Shown in pieces: positions 23,101 to 32,801 of a stretch of 64,000 bases of DNA; the stretch's first letter is position 1; each line of letters starts with the position of its first letter. A program made the position numbers and the translations under genes. The stretch is taken from the NCBI RefSeq assembly GCF_947507565.1, contig NC_089179.1, positions 3,489,747 to 3,553,746 on the forward strand. The letters are read 5' to 3'. Below the pieces are notes generated by a model that was not told the DNA's origin, did no database searches, and saw only the letters and a program-made list of their open reading frames with translations. The stretch is from Oscarella lobularis (Eukaryota > Porifera > Homoscleromorpha > Homosclerophorida > Oscarellidae).

Positions 23101-24455
23101 ATGAAGAGATGGGCACGATTTGAGTTCGTTTTCGTCTACGTTGGGAATCCACGTCTTGGCGAATTTTAAGACGCAGTTGAGGGGGAGAGGTTCGGGCGCG
23201 AGACAGCCTAGGAGCAAGAAGACGAGACGAAGAAGATCGCTTTTGGAAACTAAAGCGTCAGCCAAAGAGACAGAAGAAGCGAGCATCTGTCTGGAGTAGG
23301 AGGCCTCTTTGATAGAATCAAAGTCTCGTAATTCCTTCATAAACGATTGCCACGTGGATTCATTTCGAAGTTGAACGCTCATCGCCGCACTGGAAAGAGC
23401 CAAGGGGTAATAACCAATTTCTTGAGCGGCTTTGAGGCACTTTTGACGATCGCTTATGTTGGATAGTCGCATTGTTAGTTCGACAGCATCGTCTTCTTCC
23501 ATGCCGTTTTTTCCCAAGTCCATATGCGTGGTGTTTAATTTACATGATATCGTTTTCTGGCTTGTGATTAGAATCGTTCCGTTGCCCCAGTCGGGGTTGC
23601 CGGGCTCCGGCCAATGGGGACGTATTTCGTCTCGGACTTTCTCCGAAAAACCGTCGAAAATTAATAGCCAATTAGGTAGAAGTCTCAGTCTCTTTCTAAC
23701 GGCTCCAAAGAGCAGTTCGACTTTTCGCTCGGCATTCTCTACTTCGCTACACATTCGCACGAAATCCGAATCCGGACAGAGATCGAGAGCGAGAACAGTT
23801 AACGTATTATTAACGGTATGAAGACTCGTAGCGTCAATTGTACTCACAATAGCCATTGGTTGTGAGATGAGCACACTTTCATAATAAAGACGAGCAAATT
23901 GACTTGCGAGTACGCTCTTACCAGAGCCAGGATCACCCGTGAGGATAACAGCTATTACTCCATTGGAATATTGACGTCGTAATGACGACACAGCAGAACG
24001 AATTCGTACGAGTTCTTTCGCTCGTTCGTGGATGTAATGCGCTGGATTGCTTCTAAGCATTCGAGCGCGAGTCTTTGGACGCGTGTCTTCAGATGAAGAA
24101 CTCGGTGAAAAATCACACGTTCCTAAAAAAAAGAAAAAAAGTGAATGAAACCCTCATATATATATATATTGATACCTTTGACGTATTCAGATAAGATTCT
24201 ATATGCGTTTGTGTTATTTGCTCGTTGTAGGCCGCGAAGGAGATCACCTATAGACGTTCCTTTCGTTTGTAGATGAACTAGGAGAGACATTGTGGGGCTT
24301 GTGCCGCCGGGAATAAGAGAGGATCCTTCGTCAAACTCCCGTGCCACTGTTTTCCATCCTCCATTGGAGTCCAAGTCTGATGAAAGCCACTTGGCGACGC
24401 GAAATGGAAGACACTCGACGGAAATGTCAAGCGGCGAGTAATCGCGCGAAAACAT
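20176..24455 (-). CDS. Death - NB-ARC/NACHT ATPase - TPR - ZU5 - UPA-like - Death protein (NLR/apoptosome-like)
   Basis: The likely start is the ATG at 24455 (MFSRDYSPLDISVE), though an upstream exon cannot be excluded. Exon 1 encodes a Death-type fold (WLSSDLDSNGGWKTVARE ... ISDLLRGL-like, here IGDLLRGL). The giant exon 20704-24121 then encodes an NTPase with Walker A GDPGSGKS near residue 158 and Walker B WLLIFDGF near 245. About eight tetratricopeptide repeats of the kinesin-light-chain type follow (for example YDKALELLSECLQIRRQ). Next is a ZU5 domain (GGEIQFSSIDCSLYVPEGAL) and a UPA-like part (GWLELYAIPFAPE). Two small exons end in a Death domain (RHDLQDWIMKHGREATLEKL). STAND ATPases of this kind sense a ligand, oligomerise and recruit Death partners. 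The ligand here is unknown. A small kinesin-like match is only in the TPRs. Confidence 0.85.
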
Positions 24456-24814
24456 CTGCCTGTCGTCTAAATACAGAAAATAAATGCACAGCTTCACTCT
24501 GAAAATAAAATAAAATAAACATCATATCAAAATCCAAAACAAGCGTGGAGATGGCACTAAGGAAGAGATTGACTTCGCCAGGGTATAGAACACGTGAGCT
24601 GAGCCGTGGGCAAGCGCTCTTACCAATTAGAATAACATAGTATTAATCTTCACGGACGAGAAAAAAATGCTAGCGAGGGCTTTGAACGTTTAAATCAGCT
24701 AGAACAATAACTAACTACCTAACTTGAATTGAAATTCAGTAACACCGAAAACCGTAATCTAAAACCGCCTAAACAATCAACCGAACACAACAGAAAAGAG
24801 ACGGAGAATCAACG
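24456..24814. other. Intergenic between NB-ARC gene and KH gene
   Basis: This holds the promoter side of the NB-ARC gene and the 3' flank of the KH gene. There is a polypyrimidine-AG at 24498-24515 on the reverse strand, which could be an acceptor for an additional 5' exon of the NB-ARC gene. Nothing else is supported. Confidence 0.4.
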
Positions 24815-25968
24815 TCACCAACGCGCTATGCCCAAGAGTAACTGCTGATAGGCAGCTCCAGTTGCGAGCGCCTCTCCTTGTATGCTAACATAGCGCTTTC
24901 CCAACGGACCCGCAGTCACATTATACGTGACCCCCGCCACCGGCGCAATAGCCCTCAACTCCGACATAACCGTATCGACGTACGCGTCAGATAAACACAA
25001 TTCGATCGTCGCCATAGCGCAGGCGGCTTCTAGCAAAACCGACCGGCTCTCAACGAGAACCGGATTGCTAGAGGGTAGAAGCGGAGTGGAAGAGGGCGGA
25101 GGCGGAGGACGGTAATAGGGATGAAGACCGGTGGCGTCGACGGGGGTAGAAAAATGCGGGGGCGGTGGCCCTGCATTCCCACTCTCATACATATGAAATT
25201 CGGGAAATGCGGACGACGCCGGATCGTCCATAATTCGAACGGCTATGGGCACGCAAGCGGCGAGTACGGCGTCACGTGGTCCCTTGACGCGTACGACCGT
25301 CTCGAGTGGGCCGCCTTCGGCGCCGTCGCGCGGCGACAATACGATGCGAGCGCCCGTTTCGCGTTCGACCGGCACGATGTTTACGCCCGCTTTGCCGACG
25401 AAACGCGCTGCCATGACGCTGGGGATAGCGAGGTGGAGATCGCGCGCGCGATCGTGACGTTCGGGGTTCGGATTGCGCTCCGACTCCTGATCAATAATCG
25501 CCATTATTGATCGGATGGATGAGTGGAGTGAGTCTAGTGTCCCGGATAGGATGACGGGGCGTTCCGTTAGTGGTGTTCCCGGGAAGAATTGCTTGTCGGC
25601 CGACACGCGAATTGTCGCGCCCGACGATTCGCGCAATTGGCGAACGATTTCGCCGCCGCGACCGATTACGCCGCCGATTGCGTAATGAGGAACGAGCATT
25701 TTTATAAATCGACCGATGCCTGATACGGTTTTGCATAAAGGGGAACAGAGATTAATAATCTGCGAGGGCTCTATTGATTCGATTTGCGTGTATGTAGTGT
25801 TTTGGAGGCCGAGTCGCGTGTATTTCAGCGTCGAAGGTTCGACGGGGCCCCCTTCGCGTCCTTCTATGCATGCAGTAGGGTCGTACCGTCTGGACGCTTC
25901 CACATCGGGCCGCCTTGATTGTGCATAGGCCTTTTGCGAGACTGAGAAGGAGATTGCGGAGTCGCCAT
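24815..25968 (-). CDS. NOVA-like KH-domain RNA-binding protein
   Basis: Two exons fit in phase: 25887-25968 (MATPQSPSQSRKRPMHN...) and 24815-25719 (about 328 aa). The short basic N-terminus with SRKRP resembles that of NOVA proteins. KH1 reads FIKMLVPHYAIGGVIGRGG with GRGG as the GxxG loop, followed by the NOVA/PCBP-type FFPGTPLTERPVILSGTLD. KH2 reads LHLAIPSVMAARFVGKAG. A third KH-like region at the C-terminus (CLSDAYVDTVMSELRAIAPV) has lost the GxxG loop. A proline-rich linker (YYRPPPPPSSTPLLP) separates them. NOVA-type proteins regulate alternative splicing in the nucleus. A long unspliced frame starting at 26113 also exists, but its N-terminal part lies in intron and 5' flank. Exon 1 and promoter have been duplicated several times downstream. 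Confidence 0.8.
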
Positions 25969-27015
25969 CGTCTTTTTTCCTGATGTCCCGTAAAATGCCC
26001 CGGACGCGAAATCCTTTCGATTCTCTCGCGATCGACAATGATCTTCGAAAAGTTTTGTAGCTAGTCTGCGGTTCGAAGAGCGTTCGTTGTGTCGTGTTTC
26101 GATCTTCCGCCATTTTGGCTCGGTCGTCGATGTTGCGTCATAATTTCTAGTCTTGCCGCCGGTCAAACCTGTATTCAAACCGGTTTAGAATTCGCACCTA
26201 TTCGGTCAAACCAATGAGAGCACTGTACGTCACCCCACGTGACACAGCGGACCAATGAGAGCGCTGGGTGAATGGGCGGGACGCGCTCTTCAAAATAGCG
26301 ACGAGCGCACCGATTTCCTTCAGTTGCGGCTGAGGGTGGGTGCGGCGCGGTTCTCTGCGTCTCATCCTTGAGATGGACTGGCTCGGGAGATTCGACAGAA
26401 GGCAAGTGAGGATAGTTGGAACTCAGCGTGGCCCACGGGTAATTCCGTGCCGGAGCCCCTAGGCAGGGCGATGGGGGGCTTATGCCTCGGTTTACGCACT
26501 GGGATTTAACGATCGCCAAAGTCTTATTGTTGCCAATAAGCACGGCTCACGTTAGGCACGAGTGAGCACGGCTTAGAGGGGGTGTTCAACCATGGCCTGG
26601 TTGCCGGCACTTATCTCACCCGATGGCACGATTAGACGGAGGATGACCCGGTCCAGGAGCCTTCGATTCCTCCATTGCACTGTCTTCATTGTTGACTCCT
26701 ACAAACAGAAGTCAGCCTCTCTCCACTCCACAAGGCCCGGTTCTTCTCAGGAAGACATACCGAAGGCTTTGGTACCAGCGCACCGGGGTTTCGGTATTAG
26801 GGGCCGATCCTCATCCAGGTGGGTACTGAATGGAGTGGCCGAGGACCCGCAACTCGCCCGACATTTTTTGGAAGGGGGTCATCGCTTTGCGAAGACTTCC
26901 CTGGGCTACGACGCGTCCGAACCTCCCCGCGGTGTAGCCTGGGTAACGCGAATACGGACGCAACCAAAAGGTACGTACACGGATTGATCGACAGTAGCTA
27001 ATCTCTTTTTTCTTC
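25785..27015. repeat. Unit head R1: KH-gene exon 1, divergent promoter and + strand spliced segment (original copy)
   Basis: This 1.25-kb block is the only one of four that is joined to an intact KH gene. It holds KH exon 1 (-), then a promoter-like part with two CCAAT boxes (26209-26256), CACGTG and a gggcggg GC box. A + strand segment follows, with a canonical intron (AAAG/GTACGT ... TTCTTCTAG/GC, 26971-27018). A hairpin-forming sequence (ctcacgttaggcacgagtgag) lies at 26547-26567. Further copies start near 29815, 38005 and 48110. Confidence 0.8.
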
Positions 27016-27051
27016 TAGGCAAAAAGTCGGACGATCGAAAGACGCGATGAC
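26592..27051 (+). other. Hypothetical + strand spliced ORF in R1 (doubtful)
   Basis: An ATG in perfect Kozak context (accATGG) opens 131 codons (MAWLPALISPDGTIRR...). These splice across a 48-base intron to ...GKKSDDRKTR and a stop. The intron signals are convincing, so a + strand transcript is likely. The protein is doubtful: between copies most differences change amino acids, and copy R2 is frameshifted. It may be a non-coding transcript or a leader of the lectin unit. Confidence 0.25.
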
Positions 27052-27806
27052 GAAGAGAGCGGGACGCATTGAAAATAAATCTAGCTAGGTGAACATTTTT
27101 TCTCGTTAGAATAGGCTGTAGGTGCATGCACGTTTTTTGCTCAAATAAAATGGCTTTGCGAATCGCGTGTTTATCGCATCCACGTCTTGGGGATATCTGA
27201 TCGATCGTCGCCCGCAAAGGAACGCGTGCTTGTGTATACGGATTCGGCTTTGTTCAACTAAAAAATAAACGCGATGACGAAGAGAGCGGGACGCATCTAG
27301 CTAGGTAAACATTTTTCTCGTTAGAATAGGCCGTATAGGTGACTTCGAATGCACGTTTTTCACTGGAATAAAATGGCTTTGCGAATCTTTTGTTTACCGC
27401 ATCCACGTCTTTGTGATCGATCGTCGCCCGAAATACATTCGTTGCCAGCTAACCTAATTTGTTTGAGGAGATGTTCTCATTGGCGTCGTTTTATCAGTGT
27501 TTGCAAAGGAACGCGTGCGTGTGTACGGATTCGGCTTTGTTCAAATAAAAAATAAACGCGGGAGGGCAAATGAAGCCGGATTAGTACGCGCCCGCGGGCT
27601 GTTTATGTGCGGCCGGCCTGCGACACGCGCTCCTCCACCACAATGTTTGCACGTGAGTGTTAGTGTTAGCAGCTCTAGCTTTATTTATCTAGTTCATCTA
27701 ATGGACGCGGTAGACCAATGGTTGACAACATACGAATTATAAAGGTCCAGCCGATAGGCTCGTTTGCCCACACGCCCATAGAAAGTCAGACGAAGCGGAT
27801 CTTACT
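27016..27806 (+). promoter_or_regulatory. 5' flank and promoter of lectin copy 1
   Basis: Two partial copies of a module (acgagaggtaaacatttttctcgttag...aataaaatgg) lie at 27040-27260 and 27265-27560. A TATA-like tataaa lies at 27738-27743, about 65 bases before the lectin ATG. The same tataaaggtccagc block precedes the other MAFLL-type signal exons in the window. Confidence 0.55.
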
Positions 27807-29271
27807 ATGGCATTCCTCCTCGTGACGGCCGTCTTGGCTCTCTTTTCTTCGCTTGCTTTCGGAGCAAATTTCACGAGAGGTAAGGCGAAAGGACTCTGAA
27901 ACTGTCTCGGCTATTGAAACAATCCAAGGCAATCCGCCTTTTCTCCAAGCGTCTAAGTAGAGGCACAGTAACAAATCGAAACTTCGATTTAATTAACGTG
28001 CTCTTTCGGCACCTGTTGAGCCATAGATATACGCATGGTTGAACGACAGATCCTGACACTACAGATGGCGACCGGCCGGTTCTGCCAATTTGGGTTCATT
28101 ATCATTTGGGTTCATTATCTTATCTCGGGGAGGAGGGGGGGGGGGGGGGGGACAGTACCAATTATGTATGGTAAGTAACTTACTTTACCCCGCCTCATGC
28201 AGAGTAGCATTCCCACTCATAGACTGAAACTAAATCTCGGCGCTTTATTATCAGTCAACAATCACGGTGTTCTTTTAGACTACAAAATTGTGAGAGACTC
28301 TGTGGCATATTACACAGATTTGGCAGTTTATGGAACAGCAACGCAGAGCTCTACCTTGTCTCACACGTGCAAGCCCACCGCTTCAAAAGCGACGGACGGA
28401 AACAACGAAGGCGTCTTCCATCCGTGGTGCTCAGTCACTCACACGAACAACGATGCCTCAGCGTGGTGGGAAGTCGACTTGAAGGCCAATTCAGTCGTCT
28501 TTTCAGTCGTTCTTTTCAATCGCATCGACTGCTGCATGGACCGTCTCTCCAACTTCGACGTCATAGTGAAGGATCAATCCCACAAGGTCTTGAAAAGCTT
28601 TTACGAACGTGTGGGTGGCAGAGAGATGATGGCCTACTCAGTGCGTCCCTCACTGAAAGGAGCACGCTACGTTCGAGTTCAGCTTCGCGGAACAAACTAT
28701 CTCAGTCTCGCTGAAGTAGACGTTTACGGTAAGAAGAGTCAGGACTCGGCATCACGTAGGTATTTTTTATAGGAATAAATCAATTCGCTACGGAAAGAGA
28801 CTTAGCCGGAAACCGACCTGCTACTCAAAGCTCGACGTATAGTAACAAGTGCTCACCAACCGCTTCTAAGGCGGTCGACGGTAACACGGAAGGCGTCTTC
28901 TCTCCGTGGTGCTCCGTCACGCACACGAACAACGACCAGCAAGCGTGGTGGCAGGTCGATCTCCAAGGCTCGCGTACTGTCCACTCAGTTCGCGTTTTTA
29001 ATCGCGTCGACTGCTGCATGGAACGTCTCGCCAATTTCAACGTCACGCTGCGAAACTTGGCCGGAGCGACGCTGGGGACGAAATATTTCGCTGGTGGCAC
29101 GAATACAGAAATATATGCATTCGATCAAATAAGAGTCAATGACGTCAGATACGTTCGCGTTCACCTCCTCGGACAGAACTATCTGAGTCTCGCTGAAGTT
29201 CAAGTGATTGGTAATGACGGGATCATTAGGGGAATAAATTCTTTTTCTATACTGATGCTTTAGGCGAGTGA
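27807..29271 (+). CDS. Two-domain F-type lectin, copy 1 (both sugar sites intact)
   Basis: Four exons fit in phase: signal peptide 27807-27879 (MAFLLVTAVLALFSSLAFG), lectin domain 1 28279-28728, lectin domain 2 28773-29210 and a tiny last exon 29264-29271 (322 aa). Each domain shows the F-type lectin pattern: QSST near the start, TAS-KA-DGN-EGVF, WCSVTHTN, AWWEVDL or AWWQVDL, NR-DCCM-RL-NF and a closing YLSLAEVxV. The fucose-site motif H-x26-R-x-D-x4-R is exact in both (counted: THTN His to NRIDCCMDR, and THTN His to NRVDCCMER). A secreted protein that binds fucose-like sugars, for microbial or cell-surface recognition, is the expected role. If the 44-bp intron after domain 1 is retained, translation stops at 28772 and gives a single-domain form. 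Confidence 0.9.
28136..28151 (+). repeat. G16 homopolymer in lectin 1 intron
   Basis: An uninterrupted run of 16 G lies within a GGGGAGGAGG context in the first intron. The equivalent place in copy 3 (36301-36309) has a shorter G run. Confidence 0.85.
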
Positions 29272-29625
29272 GCTTCCCATCCGCTCGAATCAGTGAAATG
29301 ACATTTTCTGAATGTTTGATGCTCGCTTGTCTGCACGTCTTCGATGTTCTCGCTTGTCGTCCTGCTGCTGCTGCTGTTGCTTAATGGAATGTTTGCATTT
29401 GATCACGTGTGCACAGTATGGAACTTCTTCGGGGACCCCCTCGCATCGTACTATACGCAAAAAGAGAAAGCCATACCGTAAAAACGTTTCCTCTTCCACG
29501 TCGGGCGCCGCCTCGATCGCGCATAGACCTCTTGCGAGAGAGGATAGAGAAGAAAGGCAACTCCTGCTACGTCACGCGTTCACCAAAGCCCCGTACGCAC
29601 TACGCACACCTATTTATTTCATTTT

Positions 29626-29815
29626 CTATCTAGCGTCGCCCTTTTCAATTATAGTATCTTCATCGATCTTTAATAAATCGAACGAGAATTAAAACGCGGT
29701 ATTTTTTCGTCAGAAAAAGGGACTTACTTCTGGAAATTTCTCTAGAAGATAGTCTACAATATCTCCGCAAACGTCTCCTTGAATACCAATCTCATATTCG
29801 CCAGTAACAGACGAT
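29626..29815 (-). pseudogene. DENR 3' exon fragment 1
   Basis: This copies the last two exons of the DENR gene (55412-55593), including its stop exon and splice donor. It is joined at 29815 to the KH-gene block R2. Coding changes (SSVTGEYEIGIQ instead of [12 protein letters not shown]) and the missing 5' part show it is dead. Confidence 0.8.
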
Positions 29816-31055
29816 TTGCGTGTATGTAGTGTTTCGGAGGGCGAGTCGCGTGTATTTCGGCGTTCGAAGGTTCGAGGGGGCCCCCTTCGCGTTCTTCTAT
29901 GCATGCAGTAGGGTCGTACCGTCTGGACGCTTCCACATCGGGCTGCCTTGATTGTGCATAGGCCTTTTGCGAGACTGAGAGGGGAGTCGCCATGGTCGCC
30001 ATCGTCTTTTTTCCTGATGTCCCGTAAATGATGCCCCGTACGCGAAATCGATTCGATTCTCTCGCGATCGACAATGATCTTCGAAAGGTTTGTAGCTAGT
30101 CTGCTGTTCGAAGAGAAGAGCGTTCGTTGCGTCGTGTTTTGATCTTCCGCCATTTTGGATATTGCGTCATAATTTCTGGTCTGGCCGCCGGTCAAACCTG
30201 TTTTCGAACCGGTTTAGAATTCGCACCTATTCGGTCAAACCAATGAGCTCTCTCTACGTCACATCACGTGACAGCGGACCAATGAGAGCGCTCGGTGAAT
30301 GGGCGGGGCGCGCTCTTCAAAATAGCGACGAGCACACCGATTTCCTTCAGTTGCGGCTGAGGGTGGGTGCGGCGTGGAGCAATCTGCGTCTCATCCTTGA
30401 GATGGACTGGCTCGGGAGATTCGACAGAAGGCAAGTGAGGATAGTTGGAACTCAGCGTGGCCCACGGGTAATTCCGTGCCGGAGCCCCTAGGCAGGGCGA
30501 TGGGGGGCTTATGCCTCGGTTTACGCACTGGGATTTAACGATCGCCAAAGTCTTATTGTTGCCAATAAGCACGGCTCACGTTAGGCACGAGTGAGCACGG
30601 CTTAGAGGGGGTGTCGCAAGCGGCCTGGTTGCCGGCACTTATCTCACCCGATGGCACGATTAGACGGAGGATGATCCGGCCCAGGAGCCTTCGATTCCTC
30701 CATTGCACTGTCTTCATTGTTGACTCCTACAAACAGCGGTCAGCCTCTCTCCACTCCACAAGGCCCGGTTCTTCTCAGGAAGACATGCATACCGAAGGCT
30801 TTGGTACCAGCGCACCGGGGTTTCGGTATTAGGGGCCGATCCTCATCCAGGTGGGTACTGAATGGAGTGTCCGAGGACCCGCAACTCGCCCGACATTTTT
30901 TGGAAGGGGGTCTTCGCTTTGCGAAGACTCGATCACCTGGGCTACGACGCGTCCGAACCTCCTCGCGGTGTAGCCTGGGTAACGCGAATACGGACGCAAC
31001 CAAAAGGTACGTACACGGTTTGATCGACAGTAGCTAATCTCTTTCTTTCTAGGCA
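29815..31055. repeat. Unit head R2 (KH exon 1 relic and promoter)
   Basis: Copy of 25785-27015. The KH exon 1 relic is frameshifted (MATPLSVSQKAYAQ...), and there is a 4-base insertion in the + strand ORF (agacatgcatacc). The CCAAT boxes, GC box and 48-base intron signals persist. Confidence 0.8.
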
Positions 31056-31537
31056 AGAACTCGGACGAAAGAAAAAAAAGTAAACATTTTTCTCGTTAGT
31101 ATAGGCCGTATGTGACTTTGTATGCACGTTTTTTGCTCGAATAAAATGGTTTTGCGAATCGATGTATCACTTCGATATCCACGTGACCGCGCGTAAAATA
31201 TCTTTGGGATATCTAATTGATTGTCCGTTCTCGCTTGTCACTGCAGTGATTTGAGACGGCAGAAGGACCCATTCGCGTCGTCATGCAAGCGGACGTTTCC
31301 CGCCGAAAACTGACAAACAATCGTTTGCGGTACATAATAGTCGCGTGGGCCGTCAGCTAGCCTGGCCGTCAGCTGGTCGCTTCCATAACAAACGCGGAGG
31401 GCGAAGCCGGATCAGGGGCTGACCCGCGCTTCTCAACCCCCACGATGTTTGCACGTGAACGTGTCTTTACAGCTTTAGCTCGAATTACTTACATGGCTCG
31501 CGTCGCCCAAAGAAAGCCAAACGAAGCGGACCTCAGT

Positions 31538-31616
31538 ATGACACTCCTCTAGACGGCCGTCTTGGTTGCTACTGTTCTCTTTTCCTCGCTCGCATTCGGA
31601 GCAAATATGACGAGAG
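31538..31616 (+). pseudogene. Dead lectin signal-peptide exon (TAG at codon 5)
   Basis: It matches the MALLV-type signal exon but loses two bases so that ATG ACA CTC CTC is followed by TAG. The splice donor (GAGAG/GTAAGG) is still present. Confidence 0.75.
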
Positions 31617-31988
31617 GTAAGGCACAGGCAAAGGAACTAGCGAACTGTCTCGTCGATTTGAGGCGGCAGATGGTCTCATTAGCGTCGTTTTATCAGTCTT
31701 TGCAAAGGAACGCGTGCGTTCTGGTGTACAGATTCGGCTTTGTTTAGTTACAAAAATAAACGCGGTGGGCAAATAAAGCCGGATTAGTACGCCCGGCACC
31801 GGCCGCTTCTGCGTAAAGCGCCCGCGGCCCGCGGGCGCTTTACGCAGAAGCGGCCGACCTGCGACCCGCGCTCCTCAATCTAGTAAACGCCGTAGACCAA
31901 TGGTTGACAACATACGAATTATAAAGGTCCAGCCGATAGGCTCGTTTGCCCACACGCCCGTAGGAAGCCAGACGAAGCGGATCTTACT

Positions 31989-32061
31989 ATGGCATTCCTC
32001 CTCTTGACGGCCGTCTTGGCTCTCTTTTCTTCACTTGCTTTCGGAGCAAATTTCACGAGAG
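31989..32061 (+). other. Intact extra signal-peptide exon (MAFLLLTAVLALFSS type)
   Basis: A 73-base exon with ATG, signal peptide, the residues ANFTR, and donor GTAAGG. It has the same phase as the others and a TATA-like block at about 31920. It could splice to lectin body 2 as an alternative first exon. Confidence 0.55.
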
Positions 32062-32801
32062 GTAAGGCGAAAGGACTCTGAAACTGTCTCGGCTATTGAA
32101 ACAATTCAAAGCAATGCGCATTTTCTCCAAGCTTCTAAGTAGAGGCACTGTAACAAATCGCAACTTCAATTTAACGTGCTCTTTCGGCACCTGTTGAGCC
32201 ATAGATGTAATATCTATGGTTGAACGACCGTACTACGGACAGATCCTGACACCAGATGGCGACCGACTGGTTCTGGGCTACGACGCGTCCGAACCTCCCC
32301 GCGGTGTAGCCTGGGTAACGCGAATACGGATGCAACCAAAAGGTACGTATAGGGATTGATCGACAGTAGCTAATCTCTTTTTTCTTCTAGGCAAAAAGTC
32401 GGACGATCGAAAGACGCGATGACGAAGCGAACGGGACGCATTGAAAATAAATATAGTGAGGTAAACATTTTTTCTCGTTAGAATAGGCCGTAGGTGACTT
32501 TGTATGAACGTTTTTTACTCGAATAAAATCGTTTTGCGTATGTATGCAAACTGAAGGCCGGAACGCATGCTCTTGGGCAGAAAACCGACAAACAAGGCGA
32601 CGGCCGGTCGATCGCTTCCATCATGAAAAACAAACGCGGATGAAGCCTGATCAGCGGCTGGCCCACGCTTCTCAACCGCGACTTTGCATATGAATGTGTT
32701 TTTACGCCTTGAGCTTTATTTATCTAACGCATGCTATAGGGCCCAGCGAATAGGCTCGTTCGCCACACGCCCTAAGAAAGCCAGACGAAGCGGATCTCAG
32801 T

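Noticed and set aside
24815-26113. A 432-codon unspliced frame for the KH gene starting MAEDRNTTQRT
   Set aside because: The N-terminal 130 codons cross the intron and 5' flank of the better two-exon model, whose exon 1 (SRKRP...KRPDG) resembles NOVA N-termini. The long frame is not kept in the duplicated copies.
26175-26543. A reverse-strand frame (MLIGNNKTLAIVK...) found in all four unit heads
   Set aside because: It is repeated because the DNA is duplicated. It spans the promoter with CCAAT and GC boxes and has no recognisable domain.
26461-26580. Possible snRNA or tRNA-like gene in the unit head (gggcgatggggggcttatgcc and a hairpin)
   Set aside because: There is only a loose resemblance to part of U1, with no donor-pairing 5' end, Sm site or box sequences in place.
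26592-26987. A 131-codon frame (MAWLPALISPDG...) repeated at 38802 and 48945 as a protein-coding gene
   Set aside because: Differences between copies are mostly amino-acid changing and copy R2 is frameshifted. It is recorded only as a doubtful spliced ORF.
28367-28714. A 115-codon + frame recurring in each lectin copy (33394, 36341, 53868)
   Set aside because: It is a shifted frame of lectin domain 1, conserved only because the DNA is duplicated.
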